NCBI GenBank assembly: GCA_018902385.1
Contig: JABSSW010000050.1
Span: forward strand, 186,001-250,000
DNA from: Physcia stellaris
Taxonomy: Eukaryota; Ascomycota; Lecanoromycetes; Caliciales; Physciaceae
Length of the DNA: 64,000 nt
Reading direction: 5' to 3'
Below, piece after piece: positions 22,387-32,213 of the stretch (position 1 is the first letter of the stretch; each line of letters starts with the position of its first letter). The position numbers and the translations under genes were made by a program. The notes under the pieces were generated by a model. It made no database searches and was not told the DNA's origin. It saw nothing but the letters and a program-made list of their open reading frames with translations.

Positions 22387-22862
22387 GCAGCGCTTAAGGG
22401 TTAGGGTTAAATTTGATAAGATTGCGATGTTGTGCGGAAAGAGCTCGAGCTAGACCGCATTGGGCAAGAGTGCCGCAAAGTCGCAGATTCGGAGGTTCCA
22501 ATGCCTGGTTTCTGAATTGCAAAATCGCAGCCATTTGGCCATATCTTCGAAGCATAGCATGATTCCGAATCGGGTTTGGTGCGATGGATTTGGCAGACAC
22601 GTGATATCTGAATTGCAGGCACGCATATGGTCTGAAACAATGCTTTTTACCTCCACTCATTGATAAGACTATATAGGTAAACGTGAAAGCTTCGTTGAAT
22701 ACCGTCGTACAAAGCCTCCTTTCCTAGACCAAATCTACAGTATTTGACAATCTTCTCTCGTAGCATTATTCGCATCATGACCTCGTCGTTGGCTCGAATC
22801 GCTGTGGCCAAAGGAGAGTAAACCACCGGTTCAACTACAGCAAAGGAACTACTGCGATTTTT
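22387..22862. other. Intergenic between two minus-strand ORFs
   Basis: No gene recognised. Short frames occur on both strands but lack features. It contains a short telomere-like motif, listed separately. Confidence 0.4.
22394..22410 (+). repeat. Short telomere-like (TTAGGG) motif
   Basis: TTAAGGGTTAGGGTTAA contains about two TTAGGG units. It sits 8 bases upstream of the putative DUF3820 start codon. Two units are too few to show a former telomere and could equally be a telobox-type transcription-factor site. Confidence 0.5.
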
Positions 22863-23525
22863 TCAGTTTCGATATCTTGTAGTCCAGGCGGAAATAGCAG
22901 CTTGATAAGGCGGATTGATCCATTCAACATCGCTGCAGTGTCTATCTGTAAGATCGGTTTTGGATAATGCCAATCGAGAACGCTGCGAGCTGTTCATTTC
23001 TCTCTTGTATATGTTGAATATTCTAGAGACTTCGGCTTGTTTCACGTTCCACCAATATACAAATATCTGACGTTCCCAAGCCTGTTGCTCCTTTTGACTT
23101 TGTTTTTGCTGAGACACGACCTGAATCTTGATATTCTCGTTGATTGTGTCCTCAAAGGCGACATCGAATAAAGGGCGACAAAAGGTAACAGGATCTTGAA
23201 TTCGAGAATGTATGCGATCGATTTCGGACCAAGTCATATCGTTCAAACCGTTGACGGTATAATGAGGCTCTCGAAATTGAACGGGTGACTGTTCATTGAC
23301 TTGAAATGAGTGACAAAATCGAGAGGGAATGCATATATCTTCGATATCAAGGACTGGGAGTTCTGAGTTGGATTGTTGTTGTTGCTGAGCAATGAGTTGA
23401 TTCTGGGCGAGCAATTGCCGAGACTGTCGATGTTTCTCTTGTTTCTCTCGCTTTCTCTGCTCTCGTAGTGCCGCTTGACGTCCTTTTGCAGTGGTAGGCA
23501 GGCCGAAATCCAGAGTAGACTGCAT
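22863..23525 (-). CDS. Hypothetical protein, 220 residues
   Basis: A single open frame from ATG 23525. It starts MQSTLDFGLPTTAKGRQAAL, followed by a basic stretch (LREQRKREKQEKHRQSRQ), a poly-Gln patch, and a C-terminal half with W-x(2)-QIFVYWWNVKQAEV and many charged residues. No domain is recognised. The basic/Gln-rich start looks nuclear. It lies in an AT-rich, gene-poor neighbourhood beside the damaged DUF3820 gene. It could be a lineage-specific gene or a fragment of an old element, and I cannot choose between these. Confidence 0.45.
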   Translation of the reverse strand: MQSTLDFGLPTTAKGRQAALREQRKREKQEKHRQSRQLLAQNQLIAQQQQQSNSELPVLDIEDICIPSRFCHSFQVNEQSPVQFREPHYTVNGLNDMTWSEIDRIHSRIQDPVTFCRPLFDVAFEDTINENIKIQVVSQQKQSQKEQQAWERQIFVYWWNVKQAEVSRIFNIYKREMNSSQRSRLALSKTDLTDRHCSDVEWINPPYQAAISAWTTRYRN

Positions 23526-24779
23526 GATGGATGTGAGATGCTTGAAATAATGCTTCGGAGGTGAACGTGTTTTGAATAGTGGACTCGGAATTGGTTCCTC
23601 GGCAACAATTTCGCGTGTAGAACTACTTGTTCACCTCATAACTATTGCGATAATGAGCCGATTTCTGTTTTTATTGCAGCGTTGGATTGCGCTCGTTCTG
23701 CTCTACAATTTAGGCTAGATAATTGAAAATCATATGTGGTTGTTGGTTGGTGTGCAAGCTGCGAAATACTGCATGGGCGCAATAGTCGGATTTTGATGTT
23801 CGTGATTTGGACCCTGAAGATTCTGTGCTCCCTAATCAAGCTAGCGTCAAAACTGAAGAGGAAACGCAGGATATTTTATTATAGGAAGGTTTTATGACGA
23901 TCCATGCTAAGCTTCCAGATAATAATGTGACGGGATGATTTCGATAAGGCACTTTACAAGTGATATACAGATATGGAGAGATTGTTAAGAAGATGATGGG
24001 TTCAAGATGGACATATGTATGCTTCGAAAGAGAGCGAAGTGTGAAAGTGGAGGCGCAGCTTGACGAGGCTGGCGCTTGGGATATTGAAATCTGCCCCAGG
24101 GCCAGAAGAGGGTGTGACAGTGGGGGGCATGCAGAAATAAGGAACGATTCCATCCATTGCGCTCTCCCATTGACATTTCCCAGAGCATAGACACTATACT
24201 TAGACAAAGCTACTGTAAAGTAAAGTGTTCAGACACTTATCTGGATACATTGCCAGCCCTGATGCAAAGAGATCAAGAAACGTCCGAAAGCCACATCCGG
24301 CTTCACGGTCCGCGACCCGTAGGGTACCACACTTGCTACGGAGTACCATAGAGTACTTAATGTCACTCAACGATACAATATCTCAAGAACCAATAAGTCA
24401 GAGCTTATCAGGTATCGTGTGCGAAATGTGGCTTTATATAGTCAACGAGGCTCAAATTGCAACGCATATCCCAAATACGCAATCATTCTGGAGGGTCTAA
24501 TGTTCACTTACGAGGTACCACGGAATTGCAACTTAGGAATCTCGATCGAAAAAGGCAGTACTGATGAGGAGATTTTCCTGGAAGCAAAGTCGAGAAGCAA
24601 ACTCGAAAAGTTGCACATGTGCAAAGTAAATACACATCTAGTCCTTGGATCCAGCCATGAGAACCCAAGGAAATAAGGTCGGTGAAAAGAAACATGGAAA
24701 CGTTCCGATAGACCTAGCAAAACGTGCGCGTGCGTGCTTCTACCGTCAACCATCTCAACGGAGCCTTTTCACTCTACTC
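23526..24779. other. Intergenic
   Basis: No gene recognised in 1.25 kb; open frames are short and overlapping. This is the promoter side of the 220-residue ORF and the 3' flank of the pheromone receptor. Confidence 0.4.
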
Positions 24780-26380
24780 TTATGCCGCGTAATCTCTCGT
24801 ATGCACCATCCCCACACCCTCCGCTCTCTGCTCGGGCACTTGCATCTCGCAGTCCGTGCTCGTGCTTGGAGGCGGGGCCGTGGGATATGCCGGCGGATGC
24901 CGCCGCACACCAGAGAAAAGGCTCGTTGCATGGATGCCATTGTATGGACTGCTGACCTGGATATGTTCGAGGAAGCGTGCAAGGCGTGATGGAGGTACGT
25001 GAGCAGGCTCCGCTGTTACTAACTTGGGGGCAGGGCGGGTAGCTGCTGATGAATTGTTTGTATTCGCTTTTTCGTCGAATGATGAGTAGCTTGGTCCGTG
25101 TATAGTCGAATCAATAGCAGTCTCCGCCATTGAAAGTGGGGAGAAGGGCCGTTGCTCTGGTTTTGGCGAGGAAGTAATTGTGGACGTGGAAATGGAGCCA
25201 TGTCGGGCACGACTGCTGAAACTGTTAGATGCTTGTTTCCGAACATCTTGATGAAGAGAGAACGTACCGTGAGCCAGAAACACTGCTTGGAGAGAATCTT
25301 CCTTTGACGAATGTGTAAGCACGGCTGCTGAGGGATCCCGTCTCGCTGAATATCGATGGCCGTCGGTTGCTTTGATGCAGTATACTTGGGAATAGCTTGC
25401 CGAAGCCTAACTTCACCAGCCACCCTCGATACATTTTCATCGCGTCATGGCCAAGCCCAAAGAAGATGAATACTGTGAGACCGACTGCAAGCTGGACCCA
25501 TCGATCGTAGGTTACCGAGCCATTAGTTGGAATGAGAACAATGTCCCACCAGGCAGGGCCGTGGATCCTGTTCCAGCTGTAAGGGAACATCGGATACATG
25601 CAGTTTTTGTATAAGATGTAGAGCTGGACAGGAAGCCCAAGGACCGTGAGAACAAGGCACATCAGGAATAAACGATGGAAGCGGGACTTGGTCATGCCGG
25701 AATTGGAGGCGTGGAGGATCTCTGCGAATTCTTTGCGATACTTGCGGATGCGGTGCACAACCAATACTATTAAAGAGTGAGCAGCGGCCCTCGTATGTTG
25801 TTGAAGAGGATGACTTACAGCTGTAGTAGGCATCCACGATACTGAATATTGGCGACCAAATGTGGACCAGAGCTATGCTTGGCCAGCTGTTATCGAAGCT
25901 TGGGATACAGCCAGATACAGCAAAGATGTAGTACCGGAGATTCTGGACAAAGTAGTGAACAATGATCATGTAGATGGGCGCTCCAAAGCAAAGTAAGGCG
26001 TCTATTGCCAGCTTTCTCTTTCGTTGCGCGGAGGTTGGGTGTACAACTGTTTTATTCGTGTCCAGCACAAGAGCCAGACTTCGCATCACGGCCGCCAAAC
26101 AAGCTGGAACACCCACATTTGCAGCGTTCATAAGCTTGACTTCGATGTCGCAAAGGACGTAGCCACGCCACCAACCGTCAAGGTCGTCGTCGGTCCATAT
26201 TAGGGAATTGACGAGGTTGAAGATGTTGCTGAGCGTGATCCAGAAAACCAGGCTGGACGCTGCTAGATTGCGATTCTTGACATGCCAGATGAAAGGAGGG
26301 ATGCAAAGTATGACGGTGAGTAGAGCAAGCACAGGCACTGCCACAGCCGCCGACATATTGAAATCCTGTGTACTGTCCAT
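24780..26380 (-). CDS. STE3: Ste3-type (a-factor-like) pheromone receptor
   Basis: Seven-helix G-protein-coupled receptor for the lipopeptide mating pheromone (STE3/pre-1/PreA family), located in the plasma membrane. Exons 25819-26380, 25268-25766 and 24780-25221; introns 25767-25818 (52 nt) and 25222-25267 (46 nt); 500 residues. Family text: AAVAVPVLALLTVILCIPPF (helix 1), WRGYVLCDIEVKLMNAANVG (helix 3 entry with the conserved C-D-I), ACLAAVMRSLALVL, CFGAPIYMIIVHYFVQ, then GCIPSFDNSWPSIALVHIW. Exon 2 holds the third cytoplasmic loop (RKYRKEFAEIL), FHRLFLMCLVL and VFIFFGLGHDAM. The C-terminal tail of about 190 residues is Ser/Pro-rich, as usual for phosphorylation-regulated tails. It lies outside any mating-type locus, as expected. 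Confidence 0.92.
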
Positions 26381-27636
26381 ATTTAGAGCTGAAGCACAGC
26401 GAAAGGAAAGGCAGTAGATTGCAACTTACTGAGGGAAAAAGAGTAGGAAAGACGAGGTATAGTACCTCTAAACCGAGACAAGGCTCTGGGGGCCGGTAGA
26501 GCTGACTCAAGGATACTCACTACCAAGAGAAGATGGGTCTTGTCTCAAGCTCTTTATGTTTGATGGATAATTTGGACAAGTCCTTGGACGTAATGTTTCT
26601 CTCAAGATGATTGCTTCGTGTATCGGAGGTGGTCTCTGAATGTAGCAAAGGGGGAAAGGGTGGATGCATGAAAATGGATAAGAACGCTCGACGAAGCCGT
26701 TCAATCTGCGAGGCTCCATCTATACACTGCTTTTGACAATAAGGTAATGGAATTATGTGCTTGTGGCAATAGGCAAGTCACGATAGATCAGACGGGTCAA
26801 TAGGCGCAGTGAAGGACTTGCAATAAGTCTGCCACTTGAGACCAAATACTATTGACAGAGACGGAGAGATGCAGAAATGAATTTGAAACGTAGAATACTG
26901 GTTGGTAGTACCTAGTAGAGCGTTTTGACAAAAGAGATCTGAATTACCCTTTCTGGGTGTCAATAGGAAAGACATCGGTCCTTCACCCAGTCCGCGCTCT
27001 TTGCTGAGCATCTCAAGCTGAGGCTTACAAAGAGTACTCGCAGTATAGAACTTGGAGTTATGTATCTCAGCGGCTTTTTGCTCAGTGAGTTATCGAAGGT
27101 TATGCGAGAATCCCTAGGGCTTCAGGAAGACGGATAGCATGGTAGTCAGTCTGAAGTATCTTACGTTATTGCCAATGGGTCGGGAAAGCGTAGGCTTTAT
27201 CACCAGTATTGATTGAGCTGGCAGATGATCCGATTGGAAGAAGACAGAGTGACGATAATGCTCCATGGCGCAGTGATTGTATTTGTTGAGCTTCTAGGTA
27301 CGGTCGTTGTCGTTCTGAAGAGTCAGGATTTTTAAGGGTCCAGACCATTTTGTCTTGGCGCCTCTTTGGGCCAAGTGCACGTCATTCATCGCCAAACGTG
27401 TCAACCAATCAGAAGCGCCCTGGTCTCGTGCCTTGAATGCCATTATTGATACCCTGAACACAACCTGTTGACACTTGAGCACCTCATCTTTCATGAAATA
27501 TTGCTTCAACCCACGCTTTCATCATGTCTGACGTCGGCTACTATTGTTCAGCGGCATTCGAGTTTGGGCACCGGTACTGCATAGTTTCATAACACTTACC
27601 TTGATCTTCCTACCCACCATCACCCCTCGGAGCATC
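26381..27636. other. Divergent intergenic region
   Basis: No gene recognised. It lies between the start of the minus-strand receptor and the start of the plus-strand membrane protein, so it should contain both promoters. Confidence 0.4.
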
Positions 27637-29105
27637 ATGGCCGCCCAAGACAGTCATGCGCCCTCCAATGGCTCTGCTGGTGCCAATGGCTCAGCTGCCA
27701 AGTCGACAGCGAGGAACAACATGTCTCCTTTGCGTCAGCGTCCTCTTGGCCGCGCCTCGACCTTCGCTGAGCTCCATAGTCCTCGACGAAGCTCCAATTT
27801 CTCTGACTCGGTCGATGATGCCAGACAGTCTATCCGCTCCTCCACCGATGATTTATTGCTGCCGAGGGTACAGAGAGCCGGGTTGGAGACGCATAAGGAG
27901 TCCTCACACTGGCACTCAGCTCCGCTTGGTCTGGCTTTGCTGCCCGCCATTGGAGGGCTGTTTTTCAACGACGGTAGCGCCGTCGTCACCGACTTGACCT
28001 TGCTGGGAATCGCTGCTGTATTCCTCAACTGGTCTGTCAGGTTGCCTTGGTAAGAGATCAATGAACCATTCCATAGTTTGTTACGCGGCTGACAGATGTT
28101 AGGGACTGGTACCGCTCAGCTCAGGCTATTGTTCAAGAAGATTCCTATCCACCGGCCAGACACAGATCTCCCTCAGACACCATCCTCGAAGAAGACGGCG
28201 AAGACTCCCAAAATGAATTCCCTACACCCCCAGAATTTAAACCCCCACCTCCCGACCCCGCCCAGCTTGTAGCAGCCTCGGAGCTCCGCATCCATGAACT
28301 CCTCGCTCTCCTCGCCTGCTTTCTATTCCCATTAATCGGTACCTGGCTGCTCCACCACATCCGCTCCCAACTGAGCCGACCTTCAGAAGGCCTAGTCTCC
28401 AACTACAACCTCACCATCTTCCTCCTCGCCTCGGAACTCCGCCCTTTATCCCACCTCATAAAGCTCATCCAAGCCCGCACCCTCCACCTCCAACGCATCG
28501 CCTCCCCCACAACAGCCGACAACGACCTCAACACACTTAGCCCACAAACACTATCAGCACTGACCTCCCGCCTCGACGAACTCGAAGCCCACATCGCCTC
28601 CACATCCACCAAACCCACCCCCAACGGCAACCTCCCTCCCTCCACCTCCACCCAAACCCAAGACCTCACAGCCCAAGTCCGCAAATCCCTAACCCCGGAC
28701 ATCGAAGCCCTCAACCGCGCCGTCCGCCGCTACGAGAAACGCGCCACGCTGCTAAGCATGCAGACCGAATCCCGGCTCGCAGACCTCGAGTCCCGCCTCA
28801 GCGACGCGATCACGCTCGCCGCGGCCGCGGAGCGGAACGTGCATAACTTCAATCGGAAGTCGTATGCCGCGGTGCTGGTGGAGTGGGCGTCTGCTGCCGT
28901 GCTGCTGCCGTTGCAGGCGGGGTATGCGGCTGCGATGGTGCCGGTGAGGGTTGCTGGCGGGGCTTTGGGGATGGTGGAGGGGTTCGTGGGGGGCAGGTTT
29001 AGGAAGGAGGTGAGGACTGCGGTGGGGACGGGGAGGGGGAGTGGTGGGAGTGGGGTTGAGAGGGATAGGAGGAGGGAGAAGGGGAGGGCGAAGAAGGGTG
29101 CTTGA
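27637..29105 (+). CDS. Membrane/coiled-coil protein conserved in appearance, function unknown
   Basis: Two exons, 27637-28049 and 28103-29105. The 53-nt intron with a TTAG acceptor joins LPW to DWYRS. It encodes 471 residues. The start is the first in-frame ATG (MAAQDSH). Order: a Ser-rich N terminus (PLGRASTFAELHSPRRSS); a hydrophobic pair LGLALLPAIGGLFF and LTLLGIAAVFLNWSVRLPW; an acidic linker; a helix HELLALLACFLFPLIGTWLL; coiled coil (TPDIEALNRAVRRYEKRA, ESRLADLESRLSDAI); a C-terminal hydrophobic helix (WASAAVLLPLQAGYAAAMV); and a basic end (RRREKGRAKKGA). The domain order suggests an organelle or ER membrane protein. I do not recognise a named family. Confidence 0.7.
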
Positions 29106-29477
29106 GTTCGATGCAATGAGGACAATGGATGGGATTACGACTGGAATGAGATGGGATGGACAAAAGCGAAGGCGTTCGGGTGAGCTTCATTACCGGATGA
29201 ACCCGTCCGGCCATTGTTCTTTGCTGCAAATAATCGCTAATGGGCTCTTACTCCCATGGCTTCGGAGCGTAGAGCGAGAGTTTCTTGATACCCCCTTGTT
29301 GTATATATCTTCGAAAAGCATAAACAAATCGAACATCATCTGTTAGAAAGTAAAATACCAGCCAAACTCGGGAGAAAACATAAATCTCTGACATGTATTT
29401 TCAAAACGAAGGCGCTCGGCAGAAATAAAAGCCTGCCACCACTGCTGATGCTCCTCTCTCCTCGACCGTTCCCCATA
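29106..29477. other. Convergent intergenic region
   Basis: No gene recognised. It is the shared 3' flank of the membrane protein (plus) and the small minus-strand gene. Confidence 0.4.
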
Positions 29478-29850
29478 TTAGCACCCAAGGCAAGGATCGT
29501 CCACATCCAACGACCGGGAGAGGAATGAATAACCCTTTTCGTAGTACGTTTGAGGATAAGAAAGCTTTCGCCTTCGGAGACGATCGTCAACGGCCTGTAT
29601 TGGGGGGAATGTAGATGTGTATTGGGCTGGGACGGAAAACAAAAAGAAAGGCAGTCAAGACTTGGTTCATTCTCATTCTGTATCTTGAGAACCATCTTAC
29701 CTTAGGGCGATAATCACGCAGGTAAAGACAATTTCGGAAATCCCAAGCCAAGAGATCGAGAGTATGGTATGGAGTTAAGCCGGGCATCGACTTGCCCCAG
29801 TGTACAGCAAACACGAACGCCAAACAGTAATCGAAGAGTCCTTCCATCAT
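29478..29850 (-). CDS. Small hypothetical gene, 3' exons only resolved
   Basis: Two exons are convincing. One, up to about 29850, reads MMEGLFDYCLAFVFAVHWGK then SMPGLTPYHTLDLLAWDFRN and CLYLRDYRPK. A 106-nt intron (29595-29700, GTAAGA...ACAG, phase 0) follows. The final exon (29478-29594) reads AVDDRLRRRKLSYPQTYYEK and ends DVDDPCLGC with a TAA at 29478-29480. The text is complex, and the splice site falls between two frames that both look coding. The 5' part is unresolved. Frames up to about 30299 on the minus strand (HRLHHSQKRFPHSP, TAVLEEEAFPHYPRPT) may be upstream exons, but I could not join them cleanly. No known family recognised. Confidence 0.45.
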
Positions 29851-30532
29851 TCGCGACCCACATGCTCGCCAAGAGTAAGCAAGAAGTCAGACGGGTGCTT
29901 ACTGCTCAACAATCCTCCGCCTGGAGCTAATGCGAGCGGTGTGTGCGCTCACGGCCGTACCCCCTTTTTCTCAGGATTGTTGGTCTTGGATAGTGTGGGA
30001 AAGCTTCTTCTTCGAGTACGGCCGTATTGTCGTGCAGATTCGACACCGGAGAGTGAGGAAACCTCTTTTGGGAATGGTGGAGGCGGTGAGCGTCGGGGTT
30101 TCTCACATTGTCATCTTCAACACGGTTCCCATGGAGAGAGCACCAAGTTTCTTGTGTCGTTTGGTAGGAGAACGGATAGTATGGAATGCTTCTCTTTGCT
30201 AAAAGCGGGTACTGGATTCTTTGTTTGCGATGGTAGGATCTTCGGTCGTGGGGGAATATATCGGAATTCGATATTTATATGAGCATTCAGTCCCTGCATA
30301 GGTTAGATGGCTAGCTGCACGATCTACATCCGCACTGACCTTGTAATGTCTCCAAAAAATGGGCATGGCCACTGTAGTTTATCTCAGGCTTGTCCAGCCT
30401 TGATACCTGGCATCGGCGTCTTTCGGTAGACCTATCACTTGGCGGGCCGGATGGCTAGGAATTGCTTGATTTCCAACATGGCCGGTTGGGCTAGGAGAGA
30501 ATCGATAGTGATCGCACACATAGAAGCGGCCT
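29851..30532. other. Unresolved stretch, possible upstream exons of the 29.5 kb gene
   Basis: Minus-strand frames between 29900 and 30299 look partly coding but are interrupted. From 30300 to 30532 nothing is recognised; this is the 3' flank of ERF4. Confidence 0.35.
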
Positions 30533-31804
30533 TCACGACTCTTTCTGAGGGCTCGCTGGCCGTGACTCTTGCTTCGACTCCGGCTTTGAAGCCGACGACT
30601 CCATGAACCTAACCTGAGGATCCGGAATCTGGATGTCGAGCTGTACGACCCGAGTTAATTAGCAATTATCTCCATCCGCCCATGAGACGAAACCTACACT
30701 CAAATAGCCCGTCCTCCTCAGCGGCACAACCTTCGCGCTATCCGCCTCTCCCTCCGCAGCCATCTTGCCCTCTCTCCCGTTCCACCTCTCAATCCACTCC
30801 TCCGTATCCCTCAACCCCTTTTTAACAGCACTAAACCCCAAATCCTCCCATACCCACCCTGTCGCCAATCCCATTATTGCGTCGAACCACGCTCTCCACC
30901 CACTCGGATGAAAGGCCTTGATTAACCGATCATTCACATTCTGAACCAATTCCCTGAAATCCGCGTCCGAGACCCACGGCTCGAGGATCTCGGGGTAGAT
31001 GTTGCTGAATGTGGGCGCTAGGTCGCCGGCGATCATCCAATCCCGTTTTATGCGGATGATGCGCGTTGTGCTGTGCAGAGGGGAGGAGAGGGGAACGTGA
31101 GGGTTTGGGTGTGGGAAGCAGGGGTGGGCGGGGCCCCAGGGAATTTCGGAGAGAGGTTTCGAGGCGTCGCGTTCGGGGTCTTTGTCGGGGATGGAAGGGT
31201 CTGTGGAGTCGGTGGCCATGTTGGGGGTTTCGACGGGGTCCGCGCGGGAGGTTTAGGGGGTTTTGGTGCAGCGATAGGTGGGGAGTTTGTGTTGCTTGTT
31301 TCGTTGGAGGTTTCGACGATGAGACTGCCGGGTTCACTAGTGGTTGGGCTCTCAGGGCGCAATGGGAGAGATTTGCTTTTCCTGATTGTTGGCTGATGGG
31401 TGGATGATGTTGCCCGTGAACTTCCGCGGGCACTCTTGTGTAAAGTGACAGCGGACGATGATGAATTGAGTGGATTCCAGAGTTGTGTCCAGGACGAGTC
31501 GCGTCGCTTTGCCGATGATGGGAAGAGGTCCACAGAAGAGGACTTACGGTGCCTGGGGCGCTTTGGCGGTTGGCGAGAGTGACTTTCGCTTTGGGGCTCT
31601 TGGAGCTGCTCCCGCTGCTTGCCTGCTTTGACTGACTGGCCTGGTGGAGTGCGACTGCGTCAAATGTAAGCACAGACTTTGGGCTTCGATTGGGGATACA
31701 AACTCTGATGACGGAGACGGAGATTGAGATTCGGAGGAAATGATTGGGTGAAGATGGGGCTGAGGAGCACTAGTACTAGCTGCTGCTGCAGAGAGCATCT
31801 CCAT
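30533..31804 (-). CDS. ERF4: Ras palmitoyltransferase accessory subunit Erf4
   Basis: Partner of the DHHC enzyme Erf2 in palmitoylating Ras at the ER; Golgin A7/ERF4 domain. Diagnostic text: EIPWGPAHPCFPHPNPHVP, TRIIRIKRDWMIAGDLAPTF, SNIYPEILEPWV, AWFDAIMGLATGWVWEDLGF and PLRRTGYLS. Exon 1 is 31704-31804 (ATG 31804); intron 31655-31703 (GTTTGT donor) restores a Pro/Ser-rich frame ending RKSSSVDLFPSSAKRRDSSW. The last intron (30641-30697) joins GYLS to LDIQIPDPQ, and the stop is at 30533. Between the linker and the domain the frame changes near 31200-31340. A weak-donor intron (31201-31337, GTGAAC...CACAG) gives a consistent 342-residue model. A missing base in C-runs at 31223-31238 is the alternative. 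The domain is secure and the linker is not. Confidence 0.85.
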
Positions 31805-32213
31805 GCATAATCCCACGGGGCCACCACTACTTCAGTTGTGGGATGTTGATCAGTTTGAATGCATGGAGATGTGGACTTTGGTAGTTTTCCACAGGAATTG
31901 AGAGATGGCTATCTCGCCATTTACTTTTCTGCTGATTACATCATTTCGCCATCAGCAGAGTCGCCTTGACGCCTTCATTTCCCGGAAATGAAGATGCTCG
32001 TTGCACAAGATGCCTTAATCCCCCGATATCTCGCATAAATACCAATTGTTATCTCGGCGCAACCGCCTTCGCTCTAAGCACCGCTCTCTCTCTATCTCTC
32101 TAAAGTGATACGCTGTCATCAAACATCTCATCATCATATTACTCGCTCTCCAACCTGTTCAGGGGGAAAGCGCTTCTAGATGTCTCGGGAACATCGAATT
32201 AGAAGCTTTATCT
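31805..32213. other. ERF4 promoter / GSH2 3' flank
   Basis: No gene seen. A CT-rich run (about 32083-32102) lies roughly 280 bases upstream of the ERF4 ATG and is typical of fungal promoters. Confidence 0.45.

Noticed and set aside
22394-22410. Interstitial telomere / chromosome fusion scar
   Set aside because: Only about two TTAGGG units; this can arise by chance or be a transcription-factor site.
28403-29125. Minus-strand frames opposite the 27.6-29.1 kb membrane protein
   Set aside because: Antisense shadows of a GC-rich coding exon; the plus-strand reading has membrane helices and a supported intron.
31066-31407. Plus-strand Gly/Arg-rich frames opposite ERF4
   Set aside because: Shadow of the Pro-rich ERF4 linker.
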